Shown: positions 27,180 through 38,371, numbered from the stretch's first letter. The stretch is 64,000 bases of DNA from Acinetobacter cumulans (GCF_003024525.3 NZ_CP035934.2:248001-312000), one strand, 5' to 3'. Notes: generated by a model from the sequence alone, not told the origin. A program made the numbers and translations.

Positions 27180-28664
27180 TTAGGATGGACTGCGATAGGA
27201 CAAGGCTTCTGTTAAATGCGCCGTTTGAATCTGCTCGGCCTGTGCGAGGTCTGCAATGGTACGTGCAACGCGTAGAACACGATGATACGCCCGTGCCGAT
27301 AAATTGAGTCGTTGTTGGGCCATAGCCATGATGCTTTGCGCTGCCGTATCCAGCTGGGCAAATTGTTCTAATTGCTTAGGGCTAAGTGCCATGTTCACCG
27401 TGTTTTGCCGTTGTATTTGATATTCGTAGGCTTGTAATACACGTGCGCGAACTGTGGTCGAGTTTTCTACAGCTTGTTGATTATTTAACTCATGTGCATG
27501 TAGTGGTGGTACATCAATATGCAGATCAATGCGGTCGAGTAAAGGCCCAGAAATTCGATTTTGATAGCGTTTAATTGCATCGGGTGAGCACTGGCAACGC
27601 GCATCTTGGTTAAATGCATAACCACATGGGCAAGGGTTCATGGCAGCCACCAACTGAAAGTTGGCTGGAAAGGTAATTTGGCGTGATGCCCGTGAAATGA
27701 CAATCTCTTTAGATTCCAGCGGTTGCCTTAAAACTTCCAAGACTTTGCGGTCAAACTCAGGGAGTTCATCTAAAAAAAGCACTCCTAAATGTGCCAAGGT
27801 AATTTCCCCAGGTTTTGGGTTTGAACCACCTCCCACTAAGGCAATTGCAGATGCCGTATGGTGTGGGGCTCGAAAGGGGCGTTGTCCAAAGTGATGCTGA
27901 CTATTGGCGATAGAATAAATACTGGCGACTTCAATGTTTTCCTGCATATTCAGTGGCGGTAATATACTTGCCAAACGTGAAGCCAATAAGGTTTTTCCAG
28001 TGCCTGGTGGACCTTTAAACAATAATGAATGTCCACCTGCAGCGGCAATTTCGAGGGCACGTCGTGGACGAAGTTGGCCTTTAACATCGGCCAAGTCAAA
28101 ATTGTATTGACCTATTATGGATGTACTCGGTGCGGTGTAGGCAGTAATAGGTGCTTTTTGGGCCAGATGTGCACATACTTCATTTAAATGCCCTGCAGCA
28201 AAGACTTCAAAATTAGGGAGCTGCGCAGCCTCAGTGGCATTTTGTTGGGGCACAATGAGTGGATGTCCCAGTTGTTGGCAGGCAATAGCGATACTTAAGA
28301 TGCCTGTAATTGGGCGTAAATGGCCATCAAGCGCCAACTCTCCAACAAATTCTAGCCCTTCTGCAGCCTGTTCAGGCAATTGACCAGAGGCAATCAAAAT
28401 CCCTAAAGCAATCGGAAGGTCTAAACGAGAGCCATCTTTGGGGAGATCTGCTGGGGCTAAATTAATCGTTAGTCGCTTGTTTGGAAACTGAAAACCACTA
28501 TTGATAATGGCAGAACGGACGCGGTCTTTACTCTCACGAACAGCGGCTTCTGGTAGTCCCACAATAGTTAAAGAGGGCAAGCCTTGACTCAAATGCACTT
28601 CTACTTCAATTAAAGGTGCATGTAAGCCCAAGAGCCCTCGGGTATAGATTTTGGCAAAAGACAT
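27180..28664 (-). CDS. comM: ComM (YifB) Mg-chelatase-like AAA+ ATPase
   Basis: 494 aa, full length and uninterrupted. N-terminal ChlI/Lon-like domain (1-170), Walker A GPPGTGKT at 218-225, Walker B LGVLFLDELPEF near 300, the NPCPCGY/CQCSP cysteine cluster near 350-370 and a C-terminal Mg_chelatase C domain. ComM is a hexameric helicase that drives branch migration during natural transformation. In A. baumannii the gene is the usual landing site of AbaR-type resistance islands; this copy is intact. It is convergent with the TorF gene and downstream of ubiK. Confidence 0.95.
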   Translation of the reverse strand: MSFAKIYTRGLLGLHAPLIEVEVHLSQGLPSLTIVGLPEAAVRESKDRVRSAIINSGFQFPNKRLTINLAPADLPKDGSRLDLPIALGILIASGQLPEQAAEGLEFVGELALDGHLRPITGILSIAIACQQLGHPLIVPQQNATEAAQLPNFEVFAAGHLNEVCAHLAQKAPITAYTAPSTSIIGQYNFDLADVKGQLRPRRALEIAAAGGHSLLFKGPPGTGKTLLASRLASILPPLNMQENIEVASIYSIANSQHHFGQRPFRAPHHTASAIALVGGGSNPKPGEITLAHLGVLFLDELPEFDRKVLEVLRQPLESKEIVISRASRQITFPANFQLVAAMNPCPCGYAFNQDARCQCSPDAIKRYQNRISGPLLDRIDLHIDVPPLHAHELNNQQAVENSTTVRARVLQAYEYQIQRQNTVNMALSPKQLEQFAQLDTAAQSIMAMAQQRLNLSARAYHRVLRVARTIADLAQAEQIQTAHLTEALSYRSPS

Positions 28665-28730
28665 ATTGTTGTTCCATTATAGTGCGTTTTTTTTAATCAT
28701 TATGCGTCTGTTGCTGCACCTATTTGGTGC

Positions 28731-28958
28731 TTATTTTTTGTTCTGTAATTCTTTTTCGAGTTGCTCAACGTGTGCCAAGAGGGCATCTAAGCGTGAATTT
28801 GCATGATTTAAAGCTGTACGTTGGCGTTCAATCTCTGCTTGTGAGACCAAATCCATTTTGCTGACAGTTTCATTTAATAGTGCTCGTATATTGTGTTCAA
28901 TATCTTTTTTGGGTTGTTCAATTTGCTCAAGAATAGCTTGTAATAAGGTTTCAATCAT
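28731..28958 (-). CDS. ubiK: Ubiquinone biosynthesis accessory factor UbiK (BMFP)
   Basis: 75 aa from the ATG at 28958 (MIETLLQAIL); an in-frame start at 28997 would add 13 unrelated residues. The N-terminal half is an amphipathic helix; the C-terminal half is a trimeric coiled coil (VSQAEIERQRTALNHANSRLDALLAHVEQLEKEL). UbiK binds UbiJ and lipids to support aerobic ubiquinone synthesis. It precedes comM on the same strand and is divergent from glnK. Confidence 0.92.
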   Translation of the reverse strand: MIETLLQAILEQIEQPKKDIEHNIRALLNETVSKMDLVSQAEIERQRTALNHANSRLDALLAHVEQLEKELQNKK

Positions 28959-29175
28959 TTTATGTCTAATCCAATCATAAAATAGCGAGTGTAGCATTCA
29001 CACTGGTTCGGCTATAGCCTTCGGCCGATTATATCGTATGAATCGATACTTAAAATCGTAATTCTTATGGTAAAAACGTCTAATTTTCGCGTTCAAGACG
29101 CAATTAAACGTATAAAATAGGTTATACATAAGCTTCGTGTTCAAAGTTTCTATTTTCCCCCGACCTTAGTAACTT

Positions 29176-29191
29176 TGGCATGAAAATTGAA
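29176..29191 (+). promoter_or_regulatory. Candidate sigma-54 promoter for glnK-amtB
   Basis: TGGCAT-N5-TTGAA with the right spacing between GG (-24) and the -12 dinucleotide, but GA replaces the usual GC at -12. It is 41 bases ahead of the glnK ATG. Weaker than the TorF2 site; plausible because glnK-amtB is RpoN/NtrC-driven in many bacteria. Confidence 0.45.
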
Positions 29192-29196
29192 CATAA

Positions 29197-29571
<375 letters not shown>

Positions 29572-29633
29572 TTAATTGGCACGAAGTTTGCTGAGTACCT
29601 AATAACTCACAAAAACTAGGTTGGGGGATACGA

Positions 29634-31031
29634 ATGAAAAAGATGTTGCTTGCGCTCAGTCTATCTGGCGCACTCTTAGGCGGTTCTGTTGCGTGGGCTG
29701 AAGAAGCTGCAACAGCGCCGACACCTACAGAAGAAATTTCAGTTGTAGAAACTGAGGCTACTTCAGCGGCACCAGTCGCTGAAACCGTTGCACCGGTGGA
29801 AGTTCCACCAGCACCAGCAAAAGAAGAAGTAAAACTGGACACAGGTGATACGGCTTGGATTTTAGTGTCTACTGCACTTGTTTTATTAATGACTATTCCA
29901 GGTTTAGCATTATTCTACGGTGGTATGGTTCGTAAAAAGAACGTACTCAGCACTATGGCACATAGCTTTGTAGCAGCTGGCATCGTAAGCTTAACATGGG
30001 TTGTTATTGGTTATTCGCTCGCATTTAGCTCAGGAAATGCCTTCATTGGTGGTTTAGATAAAATGATGCTTTCAGGCATTACCACTGATGCACTCACAGG
30101 CACAATCCCTGAAATTCTATTTGTTATTTTCCAAATGACGTTTGCCATCATTACCGTTGCAATTATTAGCGGTTCGATTGCAGAACGTATGAAGTTTGGT
30201 GCATTCGTTGCGTTCATTACGCTTTGGAGTGTAATCGTTTATGCCCCAATTACACACTGGGTGTGGGGTGGTGGCTGGTTAGGTAACGATGGTGCGCTTG
30301 ACTTTGCTGGTGGTACGGTCGTTCATATTAACTCGGGTGTTGCAGGCTTAGTGGCTGCATACATGCTCGGTAAACGTATGGGGCTAGGTCGTGAATCTAT
30401 GGCACCACACAACTTAACTTTAACTGTGATTGGTGCAAGCTTAGTTTGGGTGGGTTGGTTTGGTTTTAACGGTGGTTCTGCATTAGGTGCAAATGGTTCA
30501 GCTGGTTATGCACTCGTGGTGACACAAGTGGCAGCAGCTGCAGCAGCTATTGCATGGCTCATCACTGAAAAAGTGGTTCGTGGTAAATCATCGGTACTTG
30601 GTGGTGCGTCTGGTGCGGTTGCAGGTCTAGTGGTGATTACACCAGCTGCAGGTTTTGTCACTGTAGGCGGTGCCTTAGCAATGGGCTTGATTGGTGGTGT
30701 AGTATGCTTCTGGGGTATTACCGCATTAAAACGCGTATTAAAAGCCGACGATTCACTTGATGCATTTGGTTTGCACGGTGTAGGCGGTATTGTGGGTGCG
30801 ATTTTGACAGCATTCTTTGCCAGCTCTTTCATCATGGGCGATAAAGCACCAACAGACGTGATGCATCAATTATGGGTACAAGTAGAAGGTGTACTTGCAA
30901 CCGTCGCTTACTCTGCAGTATTAACATTCATTATTCTTAAAGTGATTGATCTTGTGATTGGTATCCGCGTTGAAGCTGATGACGAACGCATGGGTCTAGA
31001 CTTAAGCCAACATGGCGAACGTGTAGAATAA
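29634..31031 (+). CDS. amtB: Ammonium transporter AmtB
   Basis: 465 aa. Signal peptide ends VAWAEEA, then an unusual Ala/Pro/Glu/Thr-rich periplasmic segment of about 45 residues before helix 1 (TAWILVSTALVLLMTIPGLALFY). The Amt family markers LFYGGMVRKKNVLST and the DFAGGTVVHINSGVAGLVAA signature are present, followed by GLHGVGGIVGAILTAFFA; the His of each belongs to the central twin-His pore. It imports ammonium/ammonia and is gated by GlnK. Start supported by GGGGGATACG. Confidence 0.96.
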   Translation: MKKMLLALSLSGALLGGSVAWAEEAATAPTPTEEISVVETEATSAAPVAETVAPVEVPPAPAKEEVKLDTGDTAWILVSTALVLLMTIPGLALFYGGMVRKKNVLSTMAHSFVAAGIVSLTWVVIGYSLAFSSGNAFIGGLDKMMLSGITTDALTGTIPEILFVIFQMTFAIITVAIISGSIAERMKFGAFVAFITLWSVIVYAPITHWVWGGGWLGNDGALDFAGGTVVHINSGVAGLVAAYMLGKRMGLGRESMAPHNLTLTVIGASLVWVGWFGFNGGSALGANGSAGYALVVTQVAAAAAAIAWLITEKVVRGKSSVLGGASGAVAGLVVITPAAGFVTVGGALAMGLIGGVVCFWGITALKRVLKADDSLDAFGLHGVGGIVGAILTAFFASSFIMGDKAPTDVMHQLWVQVEGVLATVAYSAVLTFIILKVIDLVIGIRVEADDERMGLDLSQHGERVE

Positions 31032-31074
31032 TAATTCGACATTATACTGATGATCTAATATCAATATATTGTGT

Positions 31075-31102
31075 AAAACAGCCCGAAAGGGCTGTTTTTT
31101 TT
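31075..31102 (+). terminator. Terminator after amtB
   Basis: AAAACAGCCC-GAAA-GGGCTGTTTT and T run, with a GNRA-like tetraloop. Confidence 0.95.
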
Positions 31103-31183
31103 CTATATGTTGCGTAATGCTCTACAAAGCTCAGAATTTTTGCTACACTCTGAGGCCATTCAAAATTGTTCAATTAACCCGCT

Positions 31184-31642
31184 ATGCATTGTCCATTTTG
31201 CAACGCTGCAGACAGTAAAGTGATTGATTCGCGCTTGGCTGCTGAAGGCTGTCAAATTCGCCGACGCCGTGAATGTATTTGTTGTGGCGAGCGTTTTACG
31301 ACTTTTGAAAGTTATGAAGTGGTTATGCCACGTGTTATTAAGTCAGATGGTAAAAATGAGCCTTTTGATGAGGCCAAATTAAGACGCTCATTGCTACATG
31401 CTTTACAAAAACGTCCCGTGACTCAAGAACAAATTGAAACCGTATTGAGTGACATTCAACTGCAAATTCGTCGTTTAGGCGAGCGAGATGTGAAATCACG
31501 AACCATTGGTGAAATTGTCATGCAGTCTTTATTTGCCTTAGATCATGTGGCTTATGTACGATTTGCATCGGTTTATCAAGATTTCCAAGATGTGGAAGCA
31601 TTTCGTCGTCAAATCGAACAGATGCAACACCGCGATCAGTAA
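31184..31642 (+). CDS. nrdR: Transcriptional repressor NrdR
   Basis: 152 aa, normal length. N-terminal zinc ribbon with Cys3, Cys6, Cys31 and Cys34 (MHCPFC and [12 protein letters not shown]), then an ATP-cone domain from about residue 49 ([24 protein letters not shown]). NrdR senses ATP/dATP and represses ribonucleotide-reductase genes. It is first in a tight cluster with ribD, 26 bases away, a grouping common in proteobacteria. Confidence 0.97.
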   Translation: MHCPFCNAADSKVIDSRLAAEGCQIRRRRECICCGERFTTFESYEVVMPRVIKSDGKNEPFDEAKLRRSLLHALQKRPVTQEQIETVLSDIQLQIRRLGERDVKSRTIGEIVMQSLFALDHVAYVRFASVYQDFQDVEAFRRQIEQMQHRDQ

Positions 31643-31668
31643 GTGAAAGATATAGGAATACGCACAAC

Positions 31669-32751
31669 ATGTCAGAGCTGAGCCCAGACCAAATATGGAT
31701 GCAACGTGCGATTGCATTGGCACAGCTTGGGCAATACTCGACACGCCCAAATCCCAATGTTGGTTGTGTATTGGTAAAAGACGGCCAGCAGGTGGGTGCA
31801 GGTTTTCATCCTAAAGCGGGGCAACCGCATGCAGAAGTGTTTGCCATGCGTGAAGCTGGCGCTTTAGCCCAAGGTGCGACGGCTTATGTGACTTTAGAAC
31901 CTTGCGCGCATTTTGGACGTACGCCTCCATGTGCCAAAGGTTTGGTTGAAGCAGGTGTTGCAAAAGTAGTTGTGGCTTGTCCAGACCCGAATCCATTGGT
32001 TGCGGGTAAAGGCGTTCAAATTTTAAAAGATGCGGGTATTGAGGTTGAAGTTGGGGTATGTGAAGCAGAAGCCCACCAGCTTAACTTGGGCTTTTTGAAA
32101 GCCATGGCGACAGGTCAGCCTTATGTACGTTTGAAAGTTGCATCGAGTTTGGATGGTCGTACCGCGATGGCTTCGGGTGAGTCAAAGTGGATTACAGGCC
32201 CAGAAGCACGCTTAGATGTACAACATTGGCGGGCAATTTCGGGTGTGGTCATTACAGGAATTGAAACGGTATTGGCGGATGATTGCCAGTTAAATGTACG
32301 CCAATTATCAGCAGATATAGATCTCAACACAGTTGTACAACCCAAGCGTTTAGTCTTAGACCGTCAAGGTCGCTTAGCTTTAACGGCTAAACTATGTGAA
32401 CAGCCTGAAACTTTAATGGTCATGGGGCCATATCGTCAGGAACTTGCAGATTTAGGTGTAGAACAAATCGAGGTTCAACCTTTAACGGATTTAATCTCGC
32501 TTCTTGCGCAGCAGTATCAAATTTATGACGTGTTGGTAGAAGCAGGTGCAACATTATCGACTGCCTTTTTACAAGAAAAACTGGTAGATGAAATTATTAG
32601 TTATGTTGCGCCGACCTTTTTAGGGTCGTCAGCACGTGCCATGTTTAATGCTGAATTTAGTGTGATGGCAGAACAACTTCGCTTTAAGCTCAAACATGTT
32701 GCCCAATTCGGTCAAGATGTTCGCTTGAGCCTTATTCCAGAGTCAGTATGA
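31669..32751 (+). CDS. ribD: Bifunctional riboflavin deaminase/reductase RibD
   Basis: 360 aa. N-terminal cytidine-deaminase-like domain with zinc ligands His54 (HAE) and Cys79/Cys88 (PCAHFGRTPPC); C-terminal reductase domain (RLKVASSLDGRTAM onward, with a late VEAGATLSTAF). It performs the two middle steps of riboflavin synthesis, turning the diaminopyrimidine phosphate from GTP into the aminouracil ribityl compound. Its TGA overlaps the methylase ATG (ATGA), so the two are translationally coupled. Confidence 0.96.
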   Translation: MSELSPDQIWMQRAIALAQLGQYSTRPNPNVGCVLVKDGQQVGAGFHPKAGQPHAEVFAMREAGALAQGATAYVTLEPCAHFGRTPPCAKGLVEAGVAKVVVACPDPNPLVAGKGVQILKDAGIEVEVGVCEAEAHQLNLGFLKAMATGQPYVRLKVASSLDGRTAMASGESKWITGPEARLDVQHWRAISGVVITGIETVLADDCQLNVRQLSADIDLNTVVQPKRLVLDRQGRLALTAKLCEQPETLMVMGPYRQELADLGVEQIEVQPLTDLISLLAQQYQIYDVLVEAGATLSTAFLQEKLVDEIISYVAPTFLGSSARAMFNAEFSVMAEQLRFKLKHVAQFGQDVRLSLIPESV

Positions 32752-34046
32752 GTACAGAGTCTACGTCTACGGTTTATCATAAACGTCGCCATGCAGCACG
32801 TACCACAGATGAATATCTTTTTCATCAATTGGTGCCGTACTTAGGGAACAAACGTCGTTTACTGCATTTGATTTTAGAAGCCCTTGAGCAAACAGGCACA
32901 TTGAATCGTGAAGATGGTCGAGCACCTATTTTTGCCGATTTTTTTGCAGGCTCAGGTGTGGTTTCACGCTTAGCACGACAAAATGGTTATCGTGTGATTG
33001 CCAATGACTGGGAACCATATAGTCATGCATTAAATAGCGCAGTATTATCTTGCGTTGAAGCACCTACATTTAAAGAATTGGGTGGCTATCAAAAAGCCAT
33101 TGATTATCTTAATCGCCTACCTGAAGTGAAGGGTTGGGTGACGCATAATTTGTGCCCGCGTAATGATGAGATTTACGATCCTAGCCGTGACCGTTTGTTC
33201 TTTAAACGCCGTAATGGTATGCGTATTGATGCTATTCGCCAGCAAATTGCCACTTGGCAAACTCAAGGTGCAATTAATGACGTTGAAATGTCGGCACTGT
33301 TGGCGCCTTTATTATATTCGGCAAGTTTTGTATCAAATACTTCAGGGGTGTTTAAAAGCTTCCACCATGGTTGGGGCGGTAAAACACAGACTGCATTAGA
33401 GCGTATTGAGTCTTTACTGTGGTTAACGCCAAGTCGTTTTTGTGAATTGGGTGATCCGAAAAAGCCTGCCGCTGAGATGTGGTGTGTTGATGCACAACAT
33501 TTGGCAAATCAAATGAGTGGCTTTGAAGTGGATGTGGCTTATTTAGATCCACCTTATAACCAACATGCGTATAGTTCTAACTATCATGTACTTAATGCGC
33601 TGACTTTGTGGGATCAGGTAGATTTACCTACACCAGATACCAAAGGCTTTAAAAGTGGTATTGACCGTGCATGGCGTAAAGAGCGTCCGAGTCCCTATAA
33701 CTCGTCCAAGCATGCTCAAGAAGCTTATGAAAAATTAGTCGAAACAATTAATGCACGTTATATTTTGACTAGCTATTCAACGGATGGAAATATTAGTGCG
33801 ACAGACTTGTTGCAAGCCAATTTAAAACGTGGCCGTGTGACCTTATTAACACAAGATGTACCACGTTATCGTGTGAGTAAACAGCGTCAGTCTGAGCGTG
33901 CACGTGTACTGGAATTTATTGTGATTACAGATACGCATGCAAAGTCAGGCCCACCAATACGCCAATTACTTGGGCAGTTGCATCATTTTGCAGAGCTTGG
34001 TGGGGTAGATACAACCGATGTCAGCACACAATTGGCATTGTGGTAA
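32748..34046 (+). CDS. Solitary N6-adenine DNA methyltransferase (D12/Dam-like class)
   Basis: 432 aa. The motif order X-I-IV is the alpha class: VPYLGNKRRLL (29-39) aligns with the PxxGxK start of D12 methylases, FADFFAGSG (62-70) is the SAM-binding motif I with an acidic ND at 86-87, and YLDPPYNQ (265-272) is catalytic motif IV. The region between I and IV is long and probably holds the target-recognition domain. There is no restriction gene nearby, so it is an orphan modifier. An orphan Acinetobacter methylase (AamA, A1S_0222) is described as acting on GAATTC; this looks like that gene from memory, which is unverified. Same operon as ribD and ribE. Confidence 0.85.
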   Translation: MSTESTSTVYHKRRHAARTTDEYLFHQLVPYLGNKRRLLHLILEALEQTGTLNREDGRAPIFADFFAGSGVVSRLARQNGYRVIANDWEPYSHALNSAVLSCVEAPTFKELGGYQKAIDYLNRLPEVKGWVTHNLCPRNDEIYDPSRDRLFFKRRNGMRIDAIRQQIATWQTQGAINDVEMSALLAPLLYSASFVSNTSGVFKSFHHGWGGKTQTALERIESLLWLTPSRFCELGDPKKPAAEMWCVDAQHLANQMSGFEVDVAYLDPPYNQHAYSSNYHVLNALTLWDQVDLPTPDTKGFKSGIDRAWRKERPSPYNSSKHAQEAYEKLVETINARYILTSYSTDGNISATDLLQANLKRGRVTLLTQDVPRYRVSKQRQSERARVLEFIVITDTHAKSGPPIRQLLGQLHHFAELGGVDTTDVSTQLALW

Positions 34047-34070
34047 AACAAATACAATTTAGAGAAGCGT

Positions 34071-34730
34071 ATGTTTACAGGCATTATTGAAAGTTTAGGT
34101 CAGGTCGAAAGTATCCAAAATGTTGGGGGCGATGTACGTTTACGCATTCAAACTGATTTGGATATGTCGGATGTGCATTTAGGCGATTCAATCGCAACCA
34201 ATGGGATCTGCTTAACCGTCATTGATTGGGGCTCAAATTGGTATGCAGCCGACGTTTCACGTGAAAGTTTGAATCGAACAACTTTGGGTGCATGGCAAGT
34301 AGGCCAGCCTGTGAATGTTGAAAAAGCAATGCTTCCGACCACACGTTTTGGCGGGCATATTGTCTCTGGTCATGTTGATGTCGTTGGTGAAATTACCTTA
34401 GTACGCTCAGATGCACGCTCATTGTATTTTGAAGTGACTGCACCTGCTGAAGTGGCAAAATATTTAGCAGAAAAAGGTTCAATTACAGTCGATGGTATTA
34501 GCCTGACCATCAATCATCTCAATGGCAATGTATTGAGTTTAAATTTAATTCCACATACTGCTGAGCGTACCAATATTGGTACATGGAAAGCAGGCACGCG
34601 TGTGAATTTAGAAGTTGATGTGTTGGCACGTTATATTGAGCGCTTATTGCTGGGAGATAAAGCAGCAGAAGCCAAGGCAGAATCTAAAATTAGTCTCGAT
34701 TTTTTGGCTGAAAATGGTTTCCTAAGATAA
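34071..34730 (+). CDS. ribE: Riboflavin synthase alpha chain
   Basis: 219 aa made of two lumazine-binding repeats (1-97 and 98-200). The start MFTGIIESLGQVESI is diagnostic, and GDSIATNGICLTV in repeat 1 matches KGSITVDGISLTI in repeat 2. It dismutates two 6,7-dimethyl-8-ribityllumazine molecules to riboflavin. It follows the methylase by 24 bases with AGAAG before the ATG and ends the operon at a terminator. The symbol ribC is used for the same gene in some genomes. Confidence 0.96.
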   Translation: MFTGIIESLGQVESIQNVGGDVRLRIQTDLDMSDVHLGDSIATNGICLTVIDWGSNWYAADVSRESLNRTTLGAWQVGQPVNVEKAMLPTTRFGGHIVSGHVDVVGEITLVRSDARSLYFEVTAPAEVAKYLAEKGSITVDGISLTINHLNGNVLSLNLIPHTAERTNIGTWKAGTRVNLEVDVLARYIERLLLGDKAAEAKAESKISLDFLAENGFLR

Positions 34731-34750
34731 AAAAATAAAGCGGTAAAAAC

Positions 34751-34785
34751 GAACAGTTTGATTGAAAAATTGGACTGTTTTTTTT
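34751..34785 (+). terminator. Terminator after ribE
   Basis: AACAGT / ACTGTT stem with a longer loop and nine T. Weaker stem than most terminators here. Confidence 0.7.
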
Positions 34786-34841
34786 ATTTTAGGTCATAAT
34801 GCGCTCGTGATGAACGTGATTGCAGAAATTGGATTGGGTTG

Positions 34842-35390
34842 ATGATTGATTTTTTACTGAATTTAGAACAATGGTTGCCCATGCTGTTAGAGCAATACGG
34901 TTTGTGGATTTATGCCATTTTATTTTTGGTGATTTTTGCAGAAACTGGTTCAGTATTTATGTTTTTCTTGCCAGGAGACAGTTTGTTGCTGGCGATTGGT
35001 GCGCTGTGCTCAACAACAGAACTAATACATTTACATTATATGATCCTACTTTTGTTTATTGCATCGGTATTGGGATATAGCGTGAATTACTACACGGGAA
35101 GTGTATTGGGACTCAAATACTTCAATCAGCATAATCGTTACTTTAAGCCAGAATATTTAGCAAAAACCAATCGTTATTTTATGAAGCATGGTGGCAAAAC
35201 CATTTTAGTCGCACGTTTTGTTCCGTTTGTACGTTCATTTGCACCTTTTGCAGCAGGTTCGGCGCACATGAATTTTGCCATGTTTAGCTTTTATAATGTG
35301 GTAGGTGGTCTGATTTGGATTGGGTTGCTATTGGGAATTGGTTATGGCTTAGGTCATACAGTCTCGGCGGTGGCGGAGCTGATTCCCTAA
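34842..35390 (+). CDS. DedA family membrane protein
   Basis: 182 aa from the ATG at 34842; the TTG directly before it is in frame but less likely. The family pattern is present: FAETGSVFMFFLPGDSLLLAIGAL near 30-55 and the conserved KTILVARFVPFVRSFAPFAAGSAHM near 120-145. About 5-6 helices. DedA proteins are flippases for undecaprenyl phosphate or phospholipids and support envelope integrity and drug tolerance. Which lipid this one moves is not shown. Confidence 0.92.
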   Translation: MIDFLLNLEQWLPMLLEQYGLWIYAILFLVIFAETGSVFMFFLPGDSLLLAIGALCSTTELIHLHYMILLLFIASVLGYSVNYYTGSVLGLKYFNQHNRYFKPEYLAKTNRYFMKHGGKTILVARFVPFVRSFAPFAAGSAHMNFAMFSFYNVVGGLIWIGLLLGIGYGLGHTVSAVAELIP

Positions 35391-35415
35391 CGGATTGGTG
35401 ACGGATCAAAAAATT

Positions 35416-35442
35416 GAAAGCCTGCAATGTTGCAGGCTTTTT
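35416..35442. terminator. Bidirectional terminator after dedA
   Basis: AAAGCCTGCAA / TTGCAGGCTTT with T run, between convergent genes. Confidence 0.93.
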
Positions 35443-35448
35443 ACTGTA

Positions 35449-35664
35449 TTAATGTTTGATGACTTGCAGTGATGCAGTGGCATCAGACGTCATGTGGTCA
35501 ATATTTTGAATTGAAAATAACCCTTTTTCAGCTTCACGTGTTAAAAAAATACGAATGGAGTGAAAGTCGGAGTGGCTCAGCCATAGTGAGCGTGCCGAAA
35601 TTTCCCAAGTTTCCCCAGTCGGCAATGCCGAAATTTTTTGAGTAATGTCGCTTAAGATGTCCAT
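35449..35664 (-). CDS. Small uncharacterised protein
   Basis: 71 aa from the ATG at 35664, chosen because AGGAG lies about 8 bases before it; the longer in-frame start at 35727 adds unlike sequence. Content is soluble and mixed alpha/beta, with GETWEISARSLWLSHSD and IRIFLTREAE. No family recognised. It is divided from the upstream coiled-coil gene by a GGCCAG-N8-CTGGCC hairpin (35689-35708). Confidence 0.65.
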   Translation of the reverse strand: MDILSDITQKISALPTGETWEISARSLWLSHSDFHSIRIFLTREAEKGLFSIQNIDHMTSDATASLQVIKH

Positions 35665-35688
35665 TTTAGACTCCTGATGAAAGGATGT

Positions 35689-35708
35689 GGCCAGGCTTAA
35701 GGCTGGCC
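35689..35708. repeat. Near-palindrome before the small hypothetical gene
   Basis: GGCCAG-N8-CTGGCC with CTTAAG at the centre. No T run; could be an attenuator-like hairpin or an operator. Confidence 0.4.
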
Positions 35709-35782
35709 TATGAACATCTTGTTGCAATCATGTGTCAGTTTGATGACAAATAATCTATCCCAAAGAATTTTTTAAGTTGATT

Positions 35783-36412
35783 TTAAGATTCAATTTTTTT
35801 ATCTGAAAAATTTGAATTTTTTAAAATATATTCAATTTCTTCTTGGGCTGCAGCTTTGAGTTCTGCACGAAATGCATTGACTGACTTTTCAATCAGGCTG
35901 TCTGCCTCAAGCTCTAAACGAACACGAACACTTTCTAATTCTGACAACATGGCATGGTCAGGTATAGATAAGTTTTGGGCAAAATTGAAGGCAATACCTT
36001 CAGGGTTTTTATGATAGCGTGCCGTATAAGTCTGAATTTCACGGTCAATATTTTGACGAATCAGCGCGAGGGTTTGGCTCTGCTCAGCATATTGGCGAAT
36101 TTCATCTTGTTTCAGTCGTTCAACATAAGCCAATTGTTCAGCACGTTTTTTATCCAGTTTTCTTTCAAGTGCGAGCTGTTTACGCAAACGTGCTTCTTCA
36201 ATTAATTCCGCTTTGCGCTTGGCATAAGCTTCTTCAATAATCTCAAAGGACATTTGCTGTTGCTTTTGGTCGGTGATCAGCCATTCCTGAATTTGACTTT
36301 CTGGCTTCAGCACATCACAGATGCGGCTGAGGTCATCAATAAAGGTCTGACGTACAGCATCAGGCACGTTTAACCAGCGCTGTTTAAAATCGGGACCAAC
36401 ATTTAATGCCAC
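35783..36412 (-). CDS. Uncharacterised coiled-coil protein downstream of holC
   Basis: 209 aa. N-terminal 50 residues are globular; about 60-130 is a highly charged Lys/Glu/Arg helix (YAKRKAELIEEARLRKQLAL and onward) likely to be a coiled coil, then another helical segment at 155-200. No signal peptide or membrane segment. No family recognised. It lies 36 bases behind holC on the same strand, so it is probably the third gene of a pepA-holC operon. This placement is the only functional hint. Confidence 0.75.
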   Translation of the reverse strand: MALNVGPDFKQRWLNVPDAVRQTFIDDLSRICDVLKPESQIQEWLITDQKQQQMSFEIIEEAYAKRKAELIEEARLRKQLALERKLDKKRAEQLAYVERLKQDEIRQYAEQSQTLALIRQNIDREIQTYTARYHKNPEGIAFNFAQNLSIPDHAMLSELESVRVRLELEADSLIEKSVNAFRAELKAAAQEEIEYILKNSNFSDKKIES

Positions 36413-36448
36413 TGCAGCATCTCCTTGTATGAGTAATTAAAAGTCGTG

Positions 36449-38306
<1,858 letters not shown>

Positions 38307-38338
38307 TCATGCCTTTTAAAATTTGCAAACCATTAAAC

Positions 38339-38371
38339 CATTGAAACATTTTCATGAATAGAGTTTCAATG
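38339..38371. promoter_or_regulatory. 9-bp dyad between pepA and lptF
   Basis: CATTGAAAC-N15-GTTTCAATG, in the shared divergent regulatory region. It may be an operator for either gene. Confidence 0.4.
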
